The notes beneath the pieces are model-generated. The model saw nothing but the letters and a program-made list of their open reading frames with translations, searched no databases and was not told the origin of the DNA. Positions 29,239 to 38,526 of a stretch of DNA of 64,000 nucleotides are shown piece after piece. Origin of the DNA: Allobosea sp. TND4EK4 (GTDB lineage: Bacteria > Pseudomonadota > Alphaproteobacteria > Rhizobiales > Beijerinckiaceae); NCBI RefSeq assembly GCF_900156025.1, contig NZ_FTMO01000001.1, forward strand, positions 62,001 through 126,000. The letters run 5' to 3'. A program made the translations under genes and the position numbers. Position 1 is the first letter of the stretch. Every line of letters begins with the position of its first letter.

Positions 29239-29406
29239 ATGGCCAAGGCCGTGACGATCAAGATCAAGCTGCTTTCGACTGCCGACACCGGCTTCTTCTA
29301 CGTGACGAAGAAGAACTCGCGCACGATGACCGAGAAGATGTCGAAGAAGAAGTACGACCCGGTCGCGCGCAAGCACGTCGAGTTCAAGGAAACCAAGATC
29401 AAGTAA
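29239..29406 (+). CDS. rpmG: 50S ribosomal protein L33
   Basis: 55 aa: [20 protein letters not shown], then [20 protein letters not shown] and [15 protein letters not shown]. This is a textbook L33 of the zinc-free type (no CxxC pairs). A terminator follows after 34 bases. Its codon use and the strong flanking signals support high expression. Confidence 0.98.
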   Translation: MAKAVTIKIKLLSTADTGFFYVTKKNSRTMTEKMSKKKYDPVARKHVEFKETKIK

Positions 29407-29439
29407 GGCCTTGGCCTCCTGACTTGATGTTTCGCTGAA

Positions 29440-29465
29440 AGCCGCTCCTTCCGGGCGGCTTTTCT
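29440..29465 (+). terminator. Intrinsic terminator of rpmG
   Basis: AGCCGCTC and GGGCGGCT form a stem (with one G-T pair) around a short loop, followed by TTTCTGCTTTTT. Confidence 0.85.
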
Positions 29466-29520
29466 GCTTTTTGGGCATCCTGGCTGTGCCCCGGACCCCG
29501 ATCACTGCGGAGCCCTCTCC

Positions 29521-29808
29521 TTGCCGCGCTACACCGACGCGCTCGATTTGCTGAAGGAGCAAGAACGCGCGCTGCACCGGGCGATCGCGTCGCGCCTCGC
29601 GGAGGAAGCCGGGCAGCCTGCCGGCGCGGAGCTGACGCAGGCCCTTGTCTCCGCGGCCGATGAGGCCATCGCGCAATGGGCCGCCGGCGGCGAGGAGGAG
29701 CATGATCTTGCCGCGTTCAGGCCGCTGGGTCCGCTGGAGCATCTCCTGATCGAGCATCGCAGGACGCTGGAGCTGATCGACGACCTGATGGACCGCCGGC
29801 TTGGCTGA
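29521..29808 (+). CDS. Hypothetical protein
   Basis: 95 aa from a TTG at 29521. It is alanine- and glutamate-rich, largely helical in character (LLKEQERALHRAIASRLAEE near the start, LEHLLIEHRRTLELIDDLMD near the end), with no signal or membrane segment. The frame is open throughout, but the start and the ribosome site (CTCTCC) are weak. I do not recognise it. Confidence 0.45.
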   Translation: MPRYTDALDLLKEQERALHRAIASRLAEEAGQPAGAELTQALVSAADEAIAQWAAGGEEEHDLAAFRPLGPLEHLLIEHRRTLELIDDLMDRRLG

Positions 29809-29813
29809 GATGT

Positions 29814-30053
29814 TCAGTCCGAAGCGGGGGAATGGCTCGAGGTCGCTGCCGGCTGCGAAACCGGCTCGTCTTCGGCACATCGCCGCGCCTGGACCATGGC
29901 CTCCGTCACGGCGATGTCGAGGAAATAGGCCAGAGCGGTGAGACCGCGCCGCTCCGCATCCGCACGAAGGGAATCGATCCGGGCCACGAGATCGCCCGCA
30001 TGCCGGCGGCTTCGTCGCGCCTGAGCGGCTGCGATCTGAATCACGTTCCCCAC
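29814..30053 (-). CDS. Small hypothetical protein
   Basis: 79 aa from the GTG at 30053, chosen over an ATG further out because GGGGGGTGAG lies just upstream of it. The sequence opens VGNVIQIAAAQARRSRRHAG and continues with a helix DLVARIDSLRADAERRGLTA. Short VGNVIQ-type proteins recur in Rhizobiales, but I know no function. Confidence 0.6.
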   Translation of the reverse strand: MGNVIQIAAAQARRSRRHAGDLVARIDSLRADAERRGLTALAYFLDIAVTEAMVQARRCAEDEPVSQPAATSSHSPASD

Positions 30054-30359
30054 CGACTCACCCCCCTCATCTTGCTTGGCGGCCGCGCAGGGTGTCATGC
30101 GCGGCCGAAGGCAGCGGGCAGACGGCAGAACCGCGCTGTATCGCTACAACTCCAGAAAACATAACGCAACGTCATCACCCCGTTAATGAGGCCTGGTTTC
30201 GTGAGGGCGTGATGCCGCTGCGCCCTTTCCACGGGCCGGGCTCCCTGGAGTTGCTCCGACCACAACCCTGGGAACTGCGACGCCAAGTCCGGGTTGACTT
30301 GACGTAGCGGCGTGGCGCGACACTTGCGCGCTCTCGAGCGATCGACAACGGAGTGGGCG
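30054..30359. other. Intergenic stretch with divergent control signals
   Basis: 306 bases between a minus-strand small gene and a plus-strand lipoprotein gene. It contains a GTTGACTTGACG block near 30294 that could be a -35 region for the lipoprotein gene, and a lower-GC stretch with ACATAACGCAACGTCATC near 30160. No gene or repeat is evident. Confidence 0.4.
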
Positions 30360-30806
30360 ATGATGCTGTCGATGACGAACCGGGCCGGCCTGTGCTGCGC
30401 GGCTCTCGCATTGTCCGGATGCATGCAGTCGATGCCGTCCGCGGAGGGCATCACGAGGCCGACCCGCGAGGCTTTCGTGCGCCTGACGAGCTGGACGCCC
30501 TGGCAGCCAAGGACAGAGCCTGAGCCGATCGTTCTCCAGAGCGAGGAACCTGCGGCCGTCGCGACCTTGCCGTCACCGCCCGAACCATCGGCTTCGACGC
30601 GCCCTCGCGCCCCACGAGAGATCGCGCGCAACGGGGCTGGCGGCGCGCCAAGGGCATCGGCCCCCCGGCGATCGGCGCCGATCGTGCCGGTCATGCAAAG
30701 AGGACCCGCTCCGGCACCTGCCGGTTCGCTTCCGGGCAAGCTGTCCTGCCAGACCGATACCAACGCGGGCGCGCGGGTGCGGATGCAATGCACTCCCATC
30801 GATTGA
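30360..30806 (+). CDS. Putative lipoprotein
   Basis: 148 aa from the ATG at 30360, with GGAG ten bases upstream. MMLSMTNRAGLCCAALALSG then CMQS gives a lipobox (LSGC) at about residue 21. The rest is low-complexity and proline/alanine-rich, ending CQTDTNAGARVRMQCTPID with two cysteines that could form a disulfide. Unknown family. Confidence 0.6.
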   Translation: MMLSMTNRAGLCCAALALSGCMQSMPSAEGITRPTREAFVRLTSWTPWQPRTEPEPIVLQSEEPAAVATLPSPPEPSASTRPRAPREIARNGAGGAPRASAPRRSAPIVPVMQRGPAPAPAGSLPGKLSCQTDTNAGARVRMQCTPID

Positions 30807-30876
30807 CGCGATCGCGTAACCTTCTTTCACGTCGGGCGTTGCATCAGCGCCGGCCGTCCGGCTGTGGAGGAAACAG

Positions 30877-31080
30877 GTGGCAAAACAACAGGACGAAACG
30901 GTCCCGGCCAGGCTGACCGGCGCCAGCCGCAAGCTCGTCCAGATGCTGGTGCAGGCGGATTCATCGCGCTTCATCGGCAAGCGGCTCGGCGCGACGATCG
31001 GCATCGTCGGAATGCTCGGCGCCTTCGGCGCGGCGGGCTACTGGCTGCCGGCGCTGATCGTCAGGCTTCTCGAGCGCTAG
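30877..31080 (+). CDS. Small membrane protein
   Basis: 67 aa from a GTG with GGAGG six bases upstream, a strong ribosome site. A hydrophilic N-terminus (MAKQQDETVPARLTGASRKL) precedes one membrane segment (TIGIVGMLGAFGAAGYWLPA) and a short basic tail. No family recognised. Confidence 0.65.
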   Translation: MAKQQDETVPARLTGASRKLVQMLVQADSSRFIGKRLGATIGIVGMLGAFGAAGYWLPALIVRLLER

Positions 31081-31398
31081 CGAACCCCGGAAGGTGGCCG
31101 GCCGGCGCGGCTCTGAGGAGGCCAGAAATCCGCGGCCGACCGGCCGAGCCCTTCGGTTTCCCAGGAGATGCGGCGGACCCGAGCACCCGAGGGGCGTAGC
31201 GTCACAACGTCAATGCCGCTGCGTCGAAGCAACTCCTACAAGAGCGCCGACACTTTTCAACGGATACATGCCGCGCGCGGTGATTAAGCAAGAATTAACC
31301 TTACCGCAGCGCCGGTTTCGACCATGCCGCAGCGGTCGCAGCAGCCCGACAGCGAAAGCGTCATTTGGACAGACTTTGCCGGGCGTCCTTGCGCGCCG
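31081..31398. other. Intergenic stretch between convergent genes, with a CtrA box
   Basis: 318 bases between the ends of a small membrane-protein gene and pleD. The region is mostly GC-rich, with an AT-rich island around 31281-31303 that holds a perfect CtrA box. No supported gene is seen on either strand. Confidence 0.5.
31284..31299. promoter_or_regulatory. CtrA-type binding site TTAA-N7-TTAAC
   Basis: TTAAGCAAGAATTAAC matches the CtrA full-site consensus with the exact 7-base spacer. It is the only such match I found in the window. It lies between convergent genes, so the transcript it might control is not obvious. Confidence 0.6.
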
Positions 31399-32775
31399 TC
31401 AGGCCGCGCTGGCGACAATGACCCGGTTCCGCCCCCCCGCCTTGGCCTGATAGAGCGCGTCATCGGCTCGCTTCATCACGTCCGCGGCGCTCTGGTCGCC
31501 GGCCCTGCGGCTGGCGACGCCGATCGACACGGTGACGGGGATGTGGCGCACGCCGCCCTGAATGGCGAAGGGCTCGTTCTCGACACGCTCGCGAATGCGC
31601 TCGGCCACGGCCTGGGCGGCCATGTCGGCGGTGTCCGGCAGGACGACGACGACCTCCTCGCCGCCCATCCGCGCCACGACGTCGATGCCGCGGGTGCAGG
31701 CCCGGACGCGGTCGGCGAATTCGCGCAGGACCTCATCGCCGGCATCGTGGCCCCAGCTGTCGTTCACTGACTTGAAGTGGTCGACGTCGAGGACGAGGAG
31801 CGAGAGCGTCCGGGCGCGCATGACCGATTCGTCGAACATCGAAGCGAGCCGGGTATCCATGAAACGCCGGTTGTGCAGCCCGGTGAGCTGATCGAGCACG
31901 GCCATTTCCATCGAGGATTGCAGGCTGTCGCGCAGGCGCACGGTGAAGCGCTTGCGGCGGACCTGCGTGCGCACGCGGGCCAGCAGCTCGTTGCGGTCGA
32001 CCGGCCGCAGGATGAAGTCATGGGCGCCGATCTCGAGCCCGCGCAGAACGCGCGGCCGCTCCTCGGCCTCCCCGATCAGGAGGACGGACAGGTCGCGCGT
32101 GCGCTCCATCGACCGCAGCTGGCTGCACAGCCTCAAACCGTCCTGTCCCTCCAGGTTCAGGCTCAGGAGCACGCAGTCGAAATCGCCGTCGGCGGCTCGC
32201 AGCAGTGCCTGTTGCCCGTCGCTCTCCTCCTCCACGACGTGGAAGGCCGAGAGCGCGCTCTTCAGCCGCTCGGTTACGGTCGGTCGGTCTTCCACCAGGA
32301 GGATGCGGCCGTTGAGCCCGGTCTCGGCACTCGCGAGCGCGAGCGGATCGGCAATGCCGAGGCGCCGCGACGCCACCGCGCGATTTCGCAGCTCGTCGGT
32401 CATCGTCTTGAGGCGCGTGAGGCTTCGCACCCGCGCCAGCAGGGCCGTATCGTCGAGCGGCTTGGTCAGGAAGTCGTCGGCACCGGCGTCAAGCCCCTGC
32501 AGGCGGTCGCGCGGCTGGTCGAGCGTCGTCACCATGACGACGGGAATATGGGCCGTCGCCGGCTGGCTCTTGAGGCGCCTGCAGACCTCGAAGCCGTTCA
32601 TGCCGGGCATCATCACGTCGAGCAGCACGAGGTCGGTTTCGCCGCGCTCGCAGATGGCCAGCGCCTCGGGGCCGCTGGCCGCGGTCAGCACGTCGTAATA
32701 CTCGGCCGAAAGCTTGGCCTCGAGCAGCTTCACATTCGCGGGGATGTCATCGACGACGAGAACGCGGGCAGACAT
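31399..32775 (-). CDS. pleD: Response regulator / diguanylate cyclase PleD
   Basis: 458 aa with REC-REC-GGDEF order. The first receiver (about 1-120) has the phospho-acceptor in LVLLDVMMPG. The second receiver (about 155-270) has CVLLSLNLEG, where the acceptor Asp is Ser, as expected for the adaptor domain. The cyclase site is GGEEV, and the product-inhibition site RxxD is present as RGID just before it. It makes c-di-GMP after phosphorylation and dimerisation and acts at the cell pole in development. It is downstream of divK with 17 bases between them. Confidence 0.96.
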   Translation of the reverse strand: MSARVLVVDDIPANVKLLEAKLSAEYYDVLTAASGPEALAICERGETDLVLLDVMMPGMNGFEVCRRLKSQPATAHIPVVMVTTLDQPRDRLQGLDAGADDFLTKPLDDTALLARVRSLTRLKTMTDELRNRAVASRRLGIADPLALASAETGLNGRILLVEDRPTVTERLKSALSAFHVVEEESDGQQALLRAADGDFDCVLLSLNLEGQDGLRLCSQLRSMERTRDLSVLLIGEAEERPRVLRGLEIGAHDFILRPVDRNELLARVRTQVRRKRFTVRLRDSLQSSMEMAVLDQLTGLHNRRFMDTRLASMFDESVMRARTLSLLVLDVDHFKSVNDSWGHDAGDEVLREFADRVRACTRGIDVVARMGGEEVVVVLPDTADMAAQAVAERIRERVENEPFAIQGGVRHIPVTVSIGVASRRAGDQSAADVMKRADDALYQAKAGGRNRVIVASAA

Positions 32776-32792
32776 GGGCTGCTTTCAGATCC

Positions 32793-33161
32793 TCAGGCCG
32801 CACCGGCATAGGTGCGGACTGTTTCGAGGAACTTGGCGACGGAGATCGGCTTCGAGAGATAGGCCTCGCAGCCGCCCTCGCGGATGCGCTCCTCGTCGCC
32901 CTTCATGGCGAAGGCCGTGACGGCAACCACCGGGATCGCCTTGAGGTCGTCGTCCTCCTTGATCCACTTCGTCACCTCCAGGCCCGAGACCTCGGGGAGC
33001 TGGATGTCCATCAGGATCAGGTCGGGGCGATGGGTGCGGGCGAGCTCGATCGCCTCGATGCCGTCCGCCGTCTTCAGCGTGGCGTAGCCATGGGCTTCCA
33101 GCAGATCGTTGAAGAGCTTCATGTTGAGCTCGTTGTCCTCGACAATGAGAACCGTCTTCAT
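32793..33161 (-). CDS. divK: Single-domain response regulator DivK
   Basis: 122 aa from the ATG at 33161 ([20 protein letters not shown]); a longer frame upstream is rejected. It is a lone receiver domain, with phospho-acceptor in [11 protein letters not shown] in VTAFAM and K in LSKPIS. DivK controls the CckA-ChpT-CtrA phosphorelay and PleC/DivJ activity in Alphaproteobacteria. The divK-pleD operon is conserved in the group. Confidence 0.96.
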   Translation of the reverse strand: MKTVLIVEDNELNMKLFNDLLEAHGYATLKTADGIEAIELARTHRPDLILMDIQLPEVSGLEVTKWIKEDDDLKAIPVVAVTAFAMKGDEERIREGGCEAYLSKPISVAKFLETVRTYAGAA

Positions 33162-33289
33162 CGGCCGCCCTTTCCTATCGCCATGAAAATCCGCGTTGGA
33201 CGGGACCTTCGCGCTGGCGGCTTCGTTCGCGAATTGTGCTAGCATGCGACGAGTTGACGAAACGCAAATCGAATCCCGATCCGAGCATC

Positions 33290-33586
33290 ATGGTACTGCG
33301 TCAGACCATCCAGGACGCCGAAGGCCTGGCGATCCAGGCGCTCGGCTTCCTTGCCGCCGAACCCGAGCGCATCGGGCCGTTTCTCGCCGCGACCGGGGTC
33401 GATCCGGCCGGATTGCGCGCCGCCGCGGCCGAACCCGGCTTCCTCGCCGCGGTGCTGGAGCATATCGGATCGAGCGATTCGCTTCTGCTCGAATTTGCCG
33501 GAAATTTAAGGCTGAATCCGGAAATGGTGGCGCAGGCACGCCGCATCCTCGCCGGGCCGGAGCCAGGCCCCGGCGACTTCGGCTGA
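33290..33586 (+). CDS. DUF3572 family protein
   Basis: 98 aa from the ATG at 33290 (MVLRQTIQDAEGLAIQALGF); an upstream ATG at 33236 is possible. The helical LAAEPERIGPFLAATGVDPA and AVLEHIGSSDSLLLEFA segments are characteristic of DUF3572, a small alphaproteobacterial family of unknown function. It starts divergently from divK and is 15 bases upstream of dinB, so it is probably in an operon with it. Confidence 0.8.
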   Translation: MVLRQTIQDAEGLAIQALGFLAAEPERIGPFLAATGVDPAGLRAAAAEPGFLAAVLEHIGSSDSLLLEFAGNLRLNPEMVAQARRILAGPEPGPGDFG

Positions 33587-33601
33587 GCGCAGGCGGCGCG
33601 G

Positions 33602-34930
33602 ATGCGCAGCCTGTGCCGCGACTGCCTGAGCGACCATGACGGGCCGGGGCCGCTGCGGCGCTGCCCCGCCTGCGGCTCGCCGCGGCTGATCCGCCATCCC
33701 GAGCGAGACAGCTTGAGCCTCGCCCATATCGACTGCGACGCCTTCTACGCCACGATCGAGAAGCGGGACGATCCCTCCCTTCAGGACAAGCCGCTGATCA
33801 TCGGCGGCGGCAAGCGCGGCGTGGTCTCGACCTGCTGCTACATCGCCCGCACCTATGGCGTGCGCTCCGCCATGCCGATGTTCAAGGCACTCAAGGCCTG
33901 CCCCGAGGCCGTCGTCGTCAAGCCGAACATGGCGAAATACGTCTCGGTCGGCCGGCAGGTGCGGCAGATGATGCGGGACCTCACTCCGCTGGTGGAGCCG
34001 CTCTCGATCGACGAGGCCTTCCTCGACCTTTCGGGAACGGAGCGGCTGCACCATGCCAACCCGGCCGAGACGCTGGCGCGCTTCGCCCGGCGGGTCGAAA
34101 GCGAGCTCGGCATCACAGTCTCGGTCGGGCTGTCCTATGCGAAGTTCCTTGCCAAGGTGGCGTCGGACCTCGACAAGCCGCGCGGCTTTTCGATCATCGG
34201 GCGGGGCGAGGCGGTCGCCTTCCTGGCGGACAAGCCGGTCGGGATGATTCCGGGCATGGGCCCGGCCGGCGTCGCCAGGCTGGCGGAGGCGGGGTTCAGG
34301 CTGATCGGCGATCTGCGCGAGGCGCCGGTCGAAAAGCTGTTCCGGCTCGCCGGCAAGGACGGGCCGCGCCTCAAGAACCTCGCCAACGGCATCGACCCGC
34401 GCAAGGTCACGCCCGACCGCGAGACCAAGAGCATCTCCAGCGAAACCACGCTCGATGTCGACCTCTCAGCCTTCGACGAGCTGGAGCCGATCCTGTGGCG
34501 GCTCTGCGAAAAGACCTCGCGGCGCCTGAAAGAGCAGGAACTCGCCGGCCGGACGATCACGCTGAAGCTGAAAACGTCGGAGTTCCACAGCATCACCCGC
34601 GCCAGCCGCCTGCCGGAGCCGACGCAGCTTGCCGCGCGCCTCTTCACCGCGGGGCGGGACCTGCTGAAGCGCGAATGCACCGGGGCGCGCTACCGGCTGA
34701 TCGGCATCGGCGCCAGCGATTTCAGCCCGCCCTCCGAGGCCGACCACGGCGATCTCGCCGATCTCGCGACACCGCGGCTCAAGGCGATGGAGGGCGCGCT
34801 GGACGCCCTGCGCACCCGCTTCGGCGACGGCGCGATCGGCCGGGGGTTGAGCCTGCGCCTGCCCCAGCGCTCGCCCGGCGAGGCGCCTACTTCGCGCAGG
34901 GGTCCTGAGGCAGAAGATCCAGACGCGTGA
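33602..34930 (+). CDS. dinB: DNA polymerase IV (Y-family) with N-terminal zinc-finger extension
   Basis: 442 aa. The first 35 residues carry CRDC and CPACGSP, a potential four-Cys zinc knuckle, ahead of the standard Pol IV start [19 protein letters not shown]. Catalytic acids are in HIDCDAF and SIDEAFLDL. The little-finger domain ends before a short C-terminal tail with no evident beta-clamp QxxLxLF motif, although GLSLRLPQ near 418 is a candidate. The 3' end overlaps the convergent eipB gene by 44 bases. Confidence 0.93.
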   Translation: MRSLCRDCLSDHDGPGPLRRCPACGSPRLIRHPERDSLSLAHIDCDAFYATIEKRDDPSLQDKPLIIGGGKRGVVSTCCYIARTYGVRSAMPMFKALKACPEAVVVKPNMAKYVSVGRQVRQMMRDLTPLVEPLSIDEAFLDLSGTERLHHANPAETLARFARRVESELGITVSVGLSYAKFLAKVASDLDKPRGFSIIGRGEAVAFLADKPVGMIPGMGPAGVARLAEAGFRLIGDLREAPVEKLFRLAGKDGPRLKNLANGIDPRKVTPDRETKSISSETTLDVDLSAFDELEPILWRLCEKTSRRLKEQELAGRTITLKLKTSEFHSITRASRLPEPTQLAARLFTAGRDLLKRECTGARYRLIGIGASDFSPPSEADHGDLADLATPRLKAMEGALDALRTRFGDGAIGRGLSLRLPQRSPGEAPTSRRGPEAEDPDA

Positions 34931-35747
34931 GCGTCCCGCGCAGCGCGAAGCTGCCATAGTCGAGCCGGAGCGCGCCGGTGACGCCGTTCTCGTAGAGATC
35001 GAAGGCGATGGTGTAGGACGGCGTCGTCTCGCCGGAACCGGCCTTGAAATAGGAGATCGTCACCGGCCAGCGGGCGATCGACTCGAATTCGGGGCGCTGC
35101 AGCGGCTTCTCGGAGGGCTTTGCCTCGATCCGCTTTCCGATGACAGAGAGCGTGTCGTAGACGTCCTTGCCGGTGCTGGCGCCGTCATAGAGCCTGACCG
35201 AGAGGGTGGTCTTGCCGGCGCGGGCGGCCTCGATCACCGCCTTCATCTGCGCGTTCGGAAACAGCGCGTCGAGCGCCTCGCGGTAGCTTTCCGGCTTGGG
35301 CTGGCGCAGCTTGACCTCGTAGCCGCCGCCGCTCTTCTGCGCCGTGCCGTCCACGGTCTCAGGCTTGCCACCGCCGGCCGCGCTTTCGTTCTTGAAGCGG
35401 TAGCTCGCGCCGTCGCCGGATTCGAAACTCGCGGTGCGGGCATCGATGACACGGGGGCCGCCCTCGGTGCCGAGTTGCGTCACCTGCCGGAAGTTGAGCG
35501 CATAGCCTTCGCAGGCATCGCCGGTGAACTCGTAGGCGATGCGGCCCTTCGCCGTCTCGATGTTCCCGGAGGGCTTGGAGCCGTCGAGCACGAGGTCATA
35601 GACCGCCCGGTGCGGAACCAGGACGATCCGGCCGCTGTCCTTGGGCCTGTCCTGGTCCTTGGGCTTGTCCTGCGCCAACGCCGCCCCGGCGACCATCATG
35701 GCTGCGACGCACACCTGCCCCGCGAGGCCCAACCGTCTAGCGATCAT
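34887..35747 (-). CDS. eipB: Cell envelope integrity protein EipB (DUF1849)
   Basis: 286 aa from the ATG at 35747 ([20 protein letters not shown]), with a signal peptide ending ALAQ near residue 25. The mature part contains [36 protein letters not shown] and the C-terminal [20 protein letters not shown], matching the DUF1849 beta-spiral periplasmic protein known from Brucella as EipB. The two conserved cysteines (DACEGY and the QDPC end) that form the structural disulfide are present. It supports envelope integrity. Confidence 0.88.
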   Translation of the reverse strand: MIARRLGLAGQVCVAAMMVAGAALAQDKPKDQDRPKDSGRIVLVPHRAVYDLVLDGSKPSGNIETAKGRIAYEFTGDACEGYALNFRQVTQLGTEGGPRVIDARTASFESGDGASYRFKNESAAGGGKPETVDGTAQKSGGGYEVKLRQPKPESYREALDALFPNAQMKAVIEAARAGKTTLSVRLYDGASTGKDVYDTLSVIGKRIEAKPSEKPLQRPEFESIARWPVTISYFKAGSGETTPSYTIAFDLYENGVTGALRLDYGSFALRGTLTRLDLLPQDPCAK

Positions 35748-35957
35748 TCTGTTGTCCGTCCGGTTCCCGTCAGCGAAATCTAGGTGCATTGCGGCAATGG
35801 CGCAAACATGGCGAAAGCCGGCACCAGAGCCGTCTCCGGAGCAGGGACCGCCCTGCCCCGCCGGCATGGCCCACCGCCCGGCCGATGGCTTGCGGGAGGC
35901 CCGGCCATCGGCCATGAAAGGCGCCTCACGGATCAGCGCATCGCGGAGCGGACACTC

Positions 35958-36431
35958 ATGAACGCCGTCGACACCAGGCTCGCCGAACTCGGAATCACCC
36001 TGCCGACGCCGGCTGCGCCGATCGCGAACTACGTGCCCTACGTCATCACCGGCAAGCTGCTGGTGATCTCGGGCCAGATCTGCTTCGGGCTCGACGGCAA
36101 GCTGGCCGACAAGCACAAGGGCAAGCTCGGCGCCGAGATCTTCAACGAGGCGGGGCTGGAAGCAGCCCGGCTTTGCGCCATCAACGTGCTCGCCCAGGCC
36201 AAGGCGGCGCTGAACGGCGATCTTGGCCGGATCGTCCGCTGCGTGCGCCTCGGCGGCTTCATCAACGCCGCGCCGACCTTCGCCGCGCTTCCCGCGATCA
36301 TGAACGGCGCCTCCGACCTGATGGTCGAGGTGCTCGGCGACAAGGGCCGCCATGCGCGCTCGACCGTCGGCGTGGCCGAATTGCCGGCGGATGCCGCCGT
36401 CGAGGTCGAAGCGATGTTCGAGATCGCCTGA
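35958..36431 (+). CDS. RidA-family protein
   Basis: 157 aa from the ATG at 35958. Family landmarks are YVPYVITGKLLVISGQICFG, then VRCVRLGGFINAAPTF and the ARSTVGVAELPADAAVEVEA ending typical of YjgF/YER057c/UK114 proteins. The catalytic Arg of enamine deaminases (usually in the ...R.AVxVxxLP context) is present as HARSTVGVAELP. It overlaps the downstream phosphodiesterase start by 1 base and likely forms an operon with it. Confidence 0.9.
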   Translation: MNAVDTRLAELGITLPTPAAPIANYVPYVITGKLLVISGQICFGLDGKLADKHKGKLGAEIFNEAGLEAARLCAINVLAQAKAALNGDLGRIVRCVRLGGFINAAPTFAALPAIMNGASDLMVEVLGDKGRHARSTVGVAELPADAAVEVEAMFEIA

Positions 36432-37204
36432 TGGAAGCTCTCGCCAAGGGCGAGCGGCCGGATCTTGGCTGGCTGGTCGCGAGCCCGATCGCCCATCGCG
36501 GCCTGCATGGGCTCACGCCCGGCGTGATCGAGAACAGCGGCTCGGCGGCGAGGGCCGCGATCGAGGGCGGTTTCGGCATCGAATGCGACGTCCAGCTCAC
36601 CGCCGATGGCGAGGCCGTGGTCTTTCACGACTTCGTGCTCGACAGGCTGACTGCCGAGACCGGCCCGGTCGCGGCGAAAACGGCGGCCGAACTCGGGCGA
36701 ATCACGCTGAAGGGCTCGGGCGACTCCGTCCTGACGCTGGCGGCCTTCCTCGATCTGATCGGCGGGCGGGTGCCGCTCGTCGTCGAGATCAAGAGCCGCT
36801 TCGACGGGGACCTTGCCCTGACACGGCGCACGGCCGAGATCATCGCGGCGCGCGGCGGCCAGCCAATCGTCATCAAGTCCTTCGACCCGGCGGTCCTGAC
36901 GGCGCTGCGCGAGATCGCGCCGCAGGTCCCCCGCGGCATCGTCGCGATGAACGCCTATGATTACGGCGACTACGACGGGCTCTCCGCCGAGCGGAAGCAT
37001 GCGCTCGCCAATTTGCTGCATTTCACCGAGAGCCAGCCGGATTTCCTGTCCTGGAAGGTCACGGATCTCGACAGCGCAGCGCCCTATCTCTGCCGCAACG
37101 TCGTCGGCATGCCGCTGATGAGCTGGACCGTCCGCACCCCGGAGCAGCGGGACACGGCCGCGCGGCTCGCCGACCAGATGGTCTTCGAGGGCTTTCATCC
37201 TTGA
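36431..37204 (+). CDS. Cytoplasmic glycerophosphodiester phosphodiesterase
   Basis: 257 aa without a signal peptide, UgpQ-like. The GDPD start IAHRGLHG and acidic motif IECDVQLTADGEAVVFHD with the catalytic HD are intact, followed by LVVEIKS with the metal-binding Glu. It hydrolyses glycerophosphodiesters to glycerol 3-phosphate and an alcohol. It overlaps its neighbours on both sides, placing it in a compact operon with the RidA and acyltransferase genes. Confidence 0.93.
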   Translation: MEALAKGERPDLGWLVASPIAHRGLHGLTPGVIENSGSAARAAIEGGFGIECDVQLTADGEAVVFHDFVLDRLTAETGPVAAKTAAELGRITLKGSGDSVLTLAAFLDLIGGRVPLVVEIKSRFDGDLALTRRTAEIIAARGGQPIVIKSFDPAVLTALREIAPQVPRGIVAMNAYDYGDYDGLSAERKHALANLLHFTESQPDFLSWKVTDLDSAAPYLCRNVVGMPLMSWTVRTPEQRDTAARLADQMVFEGFHP

Positions 37205-38436
37205 GCGAGGCGGACGGTGCAGGCCTGGCCGTCCGCGTCGCGACCTCGCTCAAGGCGGTGCCTGCCGGCGCCTGGAACGCCTGCGCCAACCCGCAGGCGC
37301 TCTCGGGCGTGCTCGACGGCTCTGCCGAGCATGATCTCGCCGGCGGCATCGATCGGGACAACCCCTTCGTCAGCCACGCCTTCCTCAGTGCGCTCGAGGA
37401 CAGCCATTGCGTCGGTGGCCGCAGCGGCTGGTCCCCGGCCTATCTTGTGGTCGAGGATGCGGCGGGCGAGCTGCTCGCAGCCGCGCCGAGCTTCCTGAAA
37501 AGCCACAGCCAGGGCGAATACGTCTTCGACCACAGCTGGGCCGATGCCTATGAGCGGGCGGGCGGGCGCTATTATCCCAAGCTCCAGGTCGCGGCGCCGT
37601 TCACGCCGGCAACGGGCCCGCGCCTGCTGGTTGCCGGTGGTCCGCGCGCGGAGGAGGCCCGTGCGGCGCTGATCGGCGGGCTGGAGGCGCTCCGCGCGCA
37701 GACGCAGAGCTCCTCCGTCCATGTCACCTTCGCGCAGGAGCCGGATGTCGGCGCCCTGACCGAAGCCGGCTATCTCGAGCGCCACGACCTGCAGTTCCAT
37801 TGGCGCAACGAAGGCTTCGGCTCCTATGACGACTTTCTCGCCACGCTGGCCTCCCGCAAGCGCAAGGCGCTGAGGCGCGAGCGGCGCGAGGCTCTGGCGG
37901 CCGGGATCGAAATCGACGTTCTCTCAGGAGCCGACCTGACCGAGGCTGTCTGGGACGATTTCCACGCCTTCTACGAGGATACCGGCTCGCGCAAATGGGG
38001 CCGGCCCTATCTCAACCGGGCCTTCTTCTCCGCGGTCGGGGAAAAGATGGGCGAGCGGATCGTGCTGGTCATGGCGCGCCGCGCCGGCCGCTACATCGCC
38101 GGTGCGATCAATTTCCGCGGCGCCAACACGCTTTACGGGCGCAACTGGGGCTGCATCGAGGATCACCCCTTCCTGCATTTCGAGGTCTGCTATCACCAGG
38201 CCATCGACTATGCGATCGCGCATGGCCTCTCCCGGGTCGAGGCGGGCGCGCAGGGCGAGCACAAGCTGGCGCGGGGCTACCGCCCGGTCATCACCCGCTC
38301 TCTGCACCAGATCGCCGACCCCGGCCTGCGCCGCCCCGTCGCAGCCTATCTCAAGCAGGAACGGGAGCAGATCGCGGCGGGGCGAGAGGCGCTGGAGGCG
38401 GAGAGCCCGTTCCGCAAAGGCGGCAGCGAGGATTGA
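37201..38436 (+). CDS. GNAT-fold acyltransferase-like protein (DUF482/peptidogalycan family)
   Basis: 411 aa from a TTG at 37201 that overlaps the phosphodiesterase gene by 4 bases. Recognisable blocks are NPFVSHAFLSALEDS, ASRKRKALRRERREA and ARRAGRYIAGAINF, followed by VEAGAQGEHKLARGYRPV, a conserved C-terminal signature of the DUF482 family. Function is not established; the fold is that of FemAB/GNAT enzymes. No signal peptide. Confidence 0.88.
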   Translation: MSEADGAGLAVRVATSLKAVPAGAWNACANPQALSGVLDGSAEHDLAGGIDRDNPFVSHAFLSALEDSHCVGGRSGWSPAYLVVEDAAGELLAAAPSFLKSHSQGEYVFDHSWADAYERAGGRYYPKLQVAAPFTPATGPRLLVAGGPRAEEARAALIGGLEALRAQTQSSSVHVTFAQEPDVGALTEAGYLERHDLQFHWRNEGFGSYDDFLATLASRKRKALRRERREALAAGIEIDVLSGADLTEAVWDDFHAFYEDTGSRKWGRPYLNRAFFSAVGEKMGERIVLVMARRAGRYIAGAINFRGANTLYGRNWGCIEDHPFLHFEVCYHQAIDYAIAHGLSRVEAGAQGEHKLARGYRPVITRSLHQIADPGLRRPVAAYLKQEREQIAAGREALEAESPFRKGGSED

Positions 38437-38526
38437 GCCCAAGGCGCTGCCGCGCGGGAAAGCTTGACGGCGGGGCTGCCCGGCCACAGTTTCCCCTTCC
38501 CTTTCGCCTCGCCTGCCGGACATGCC

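Noticed and set aside
33602..33710. The N-terminal cysteines of dinB as a separate gene
   Set aside because: They are in frame with the polymerase and there is no stop or new ribosome site before LAHIDCDAF, so a single fused protein is more likely.
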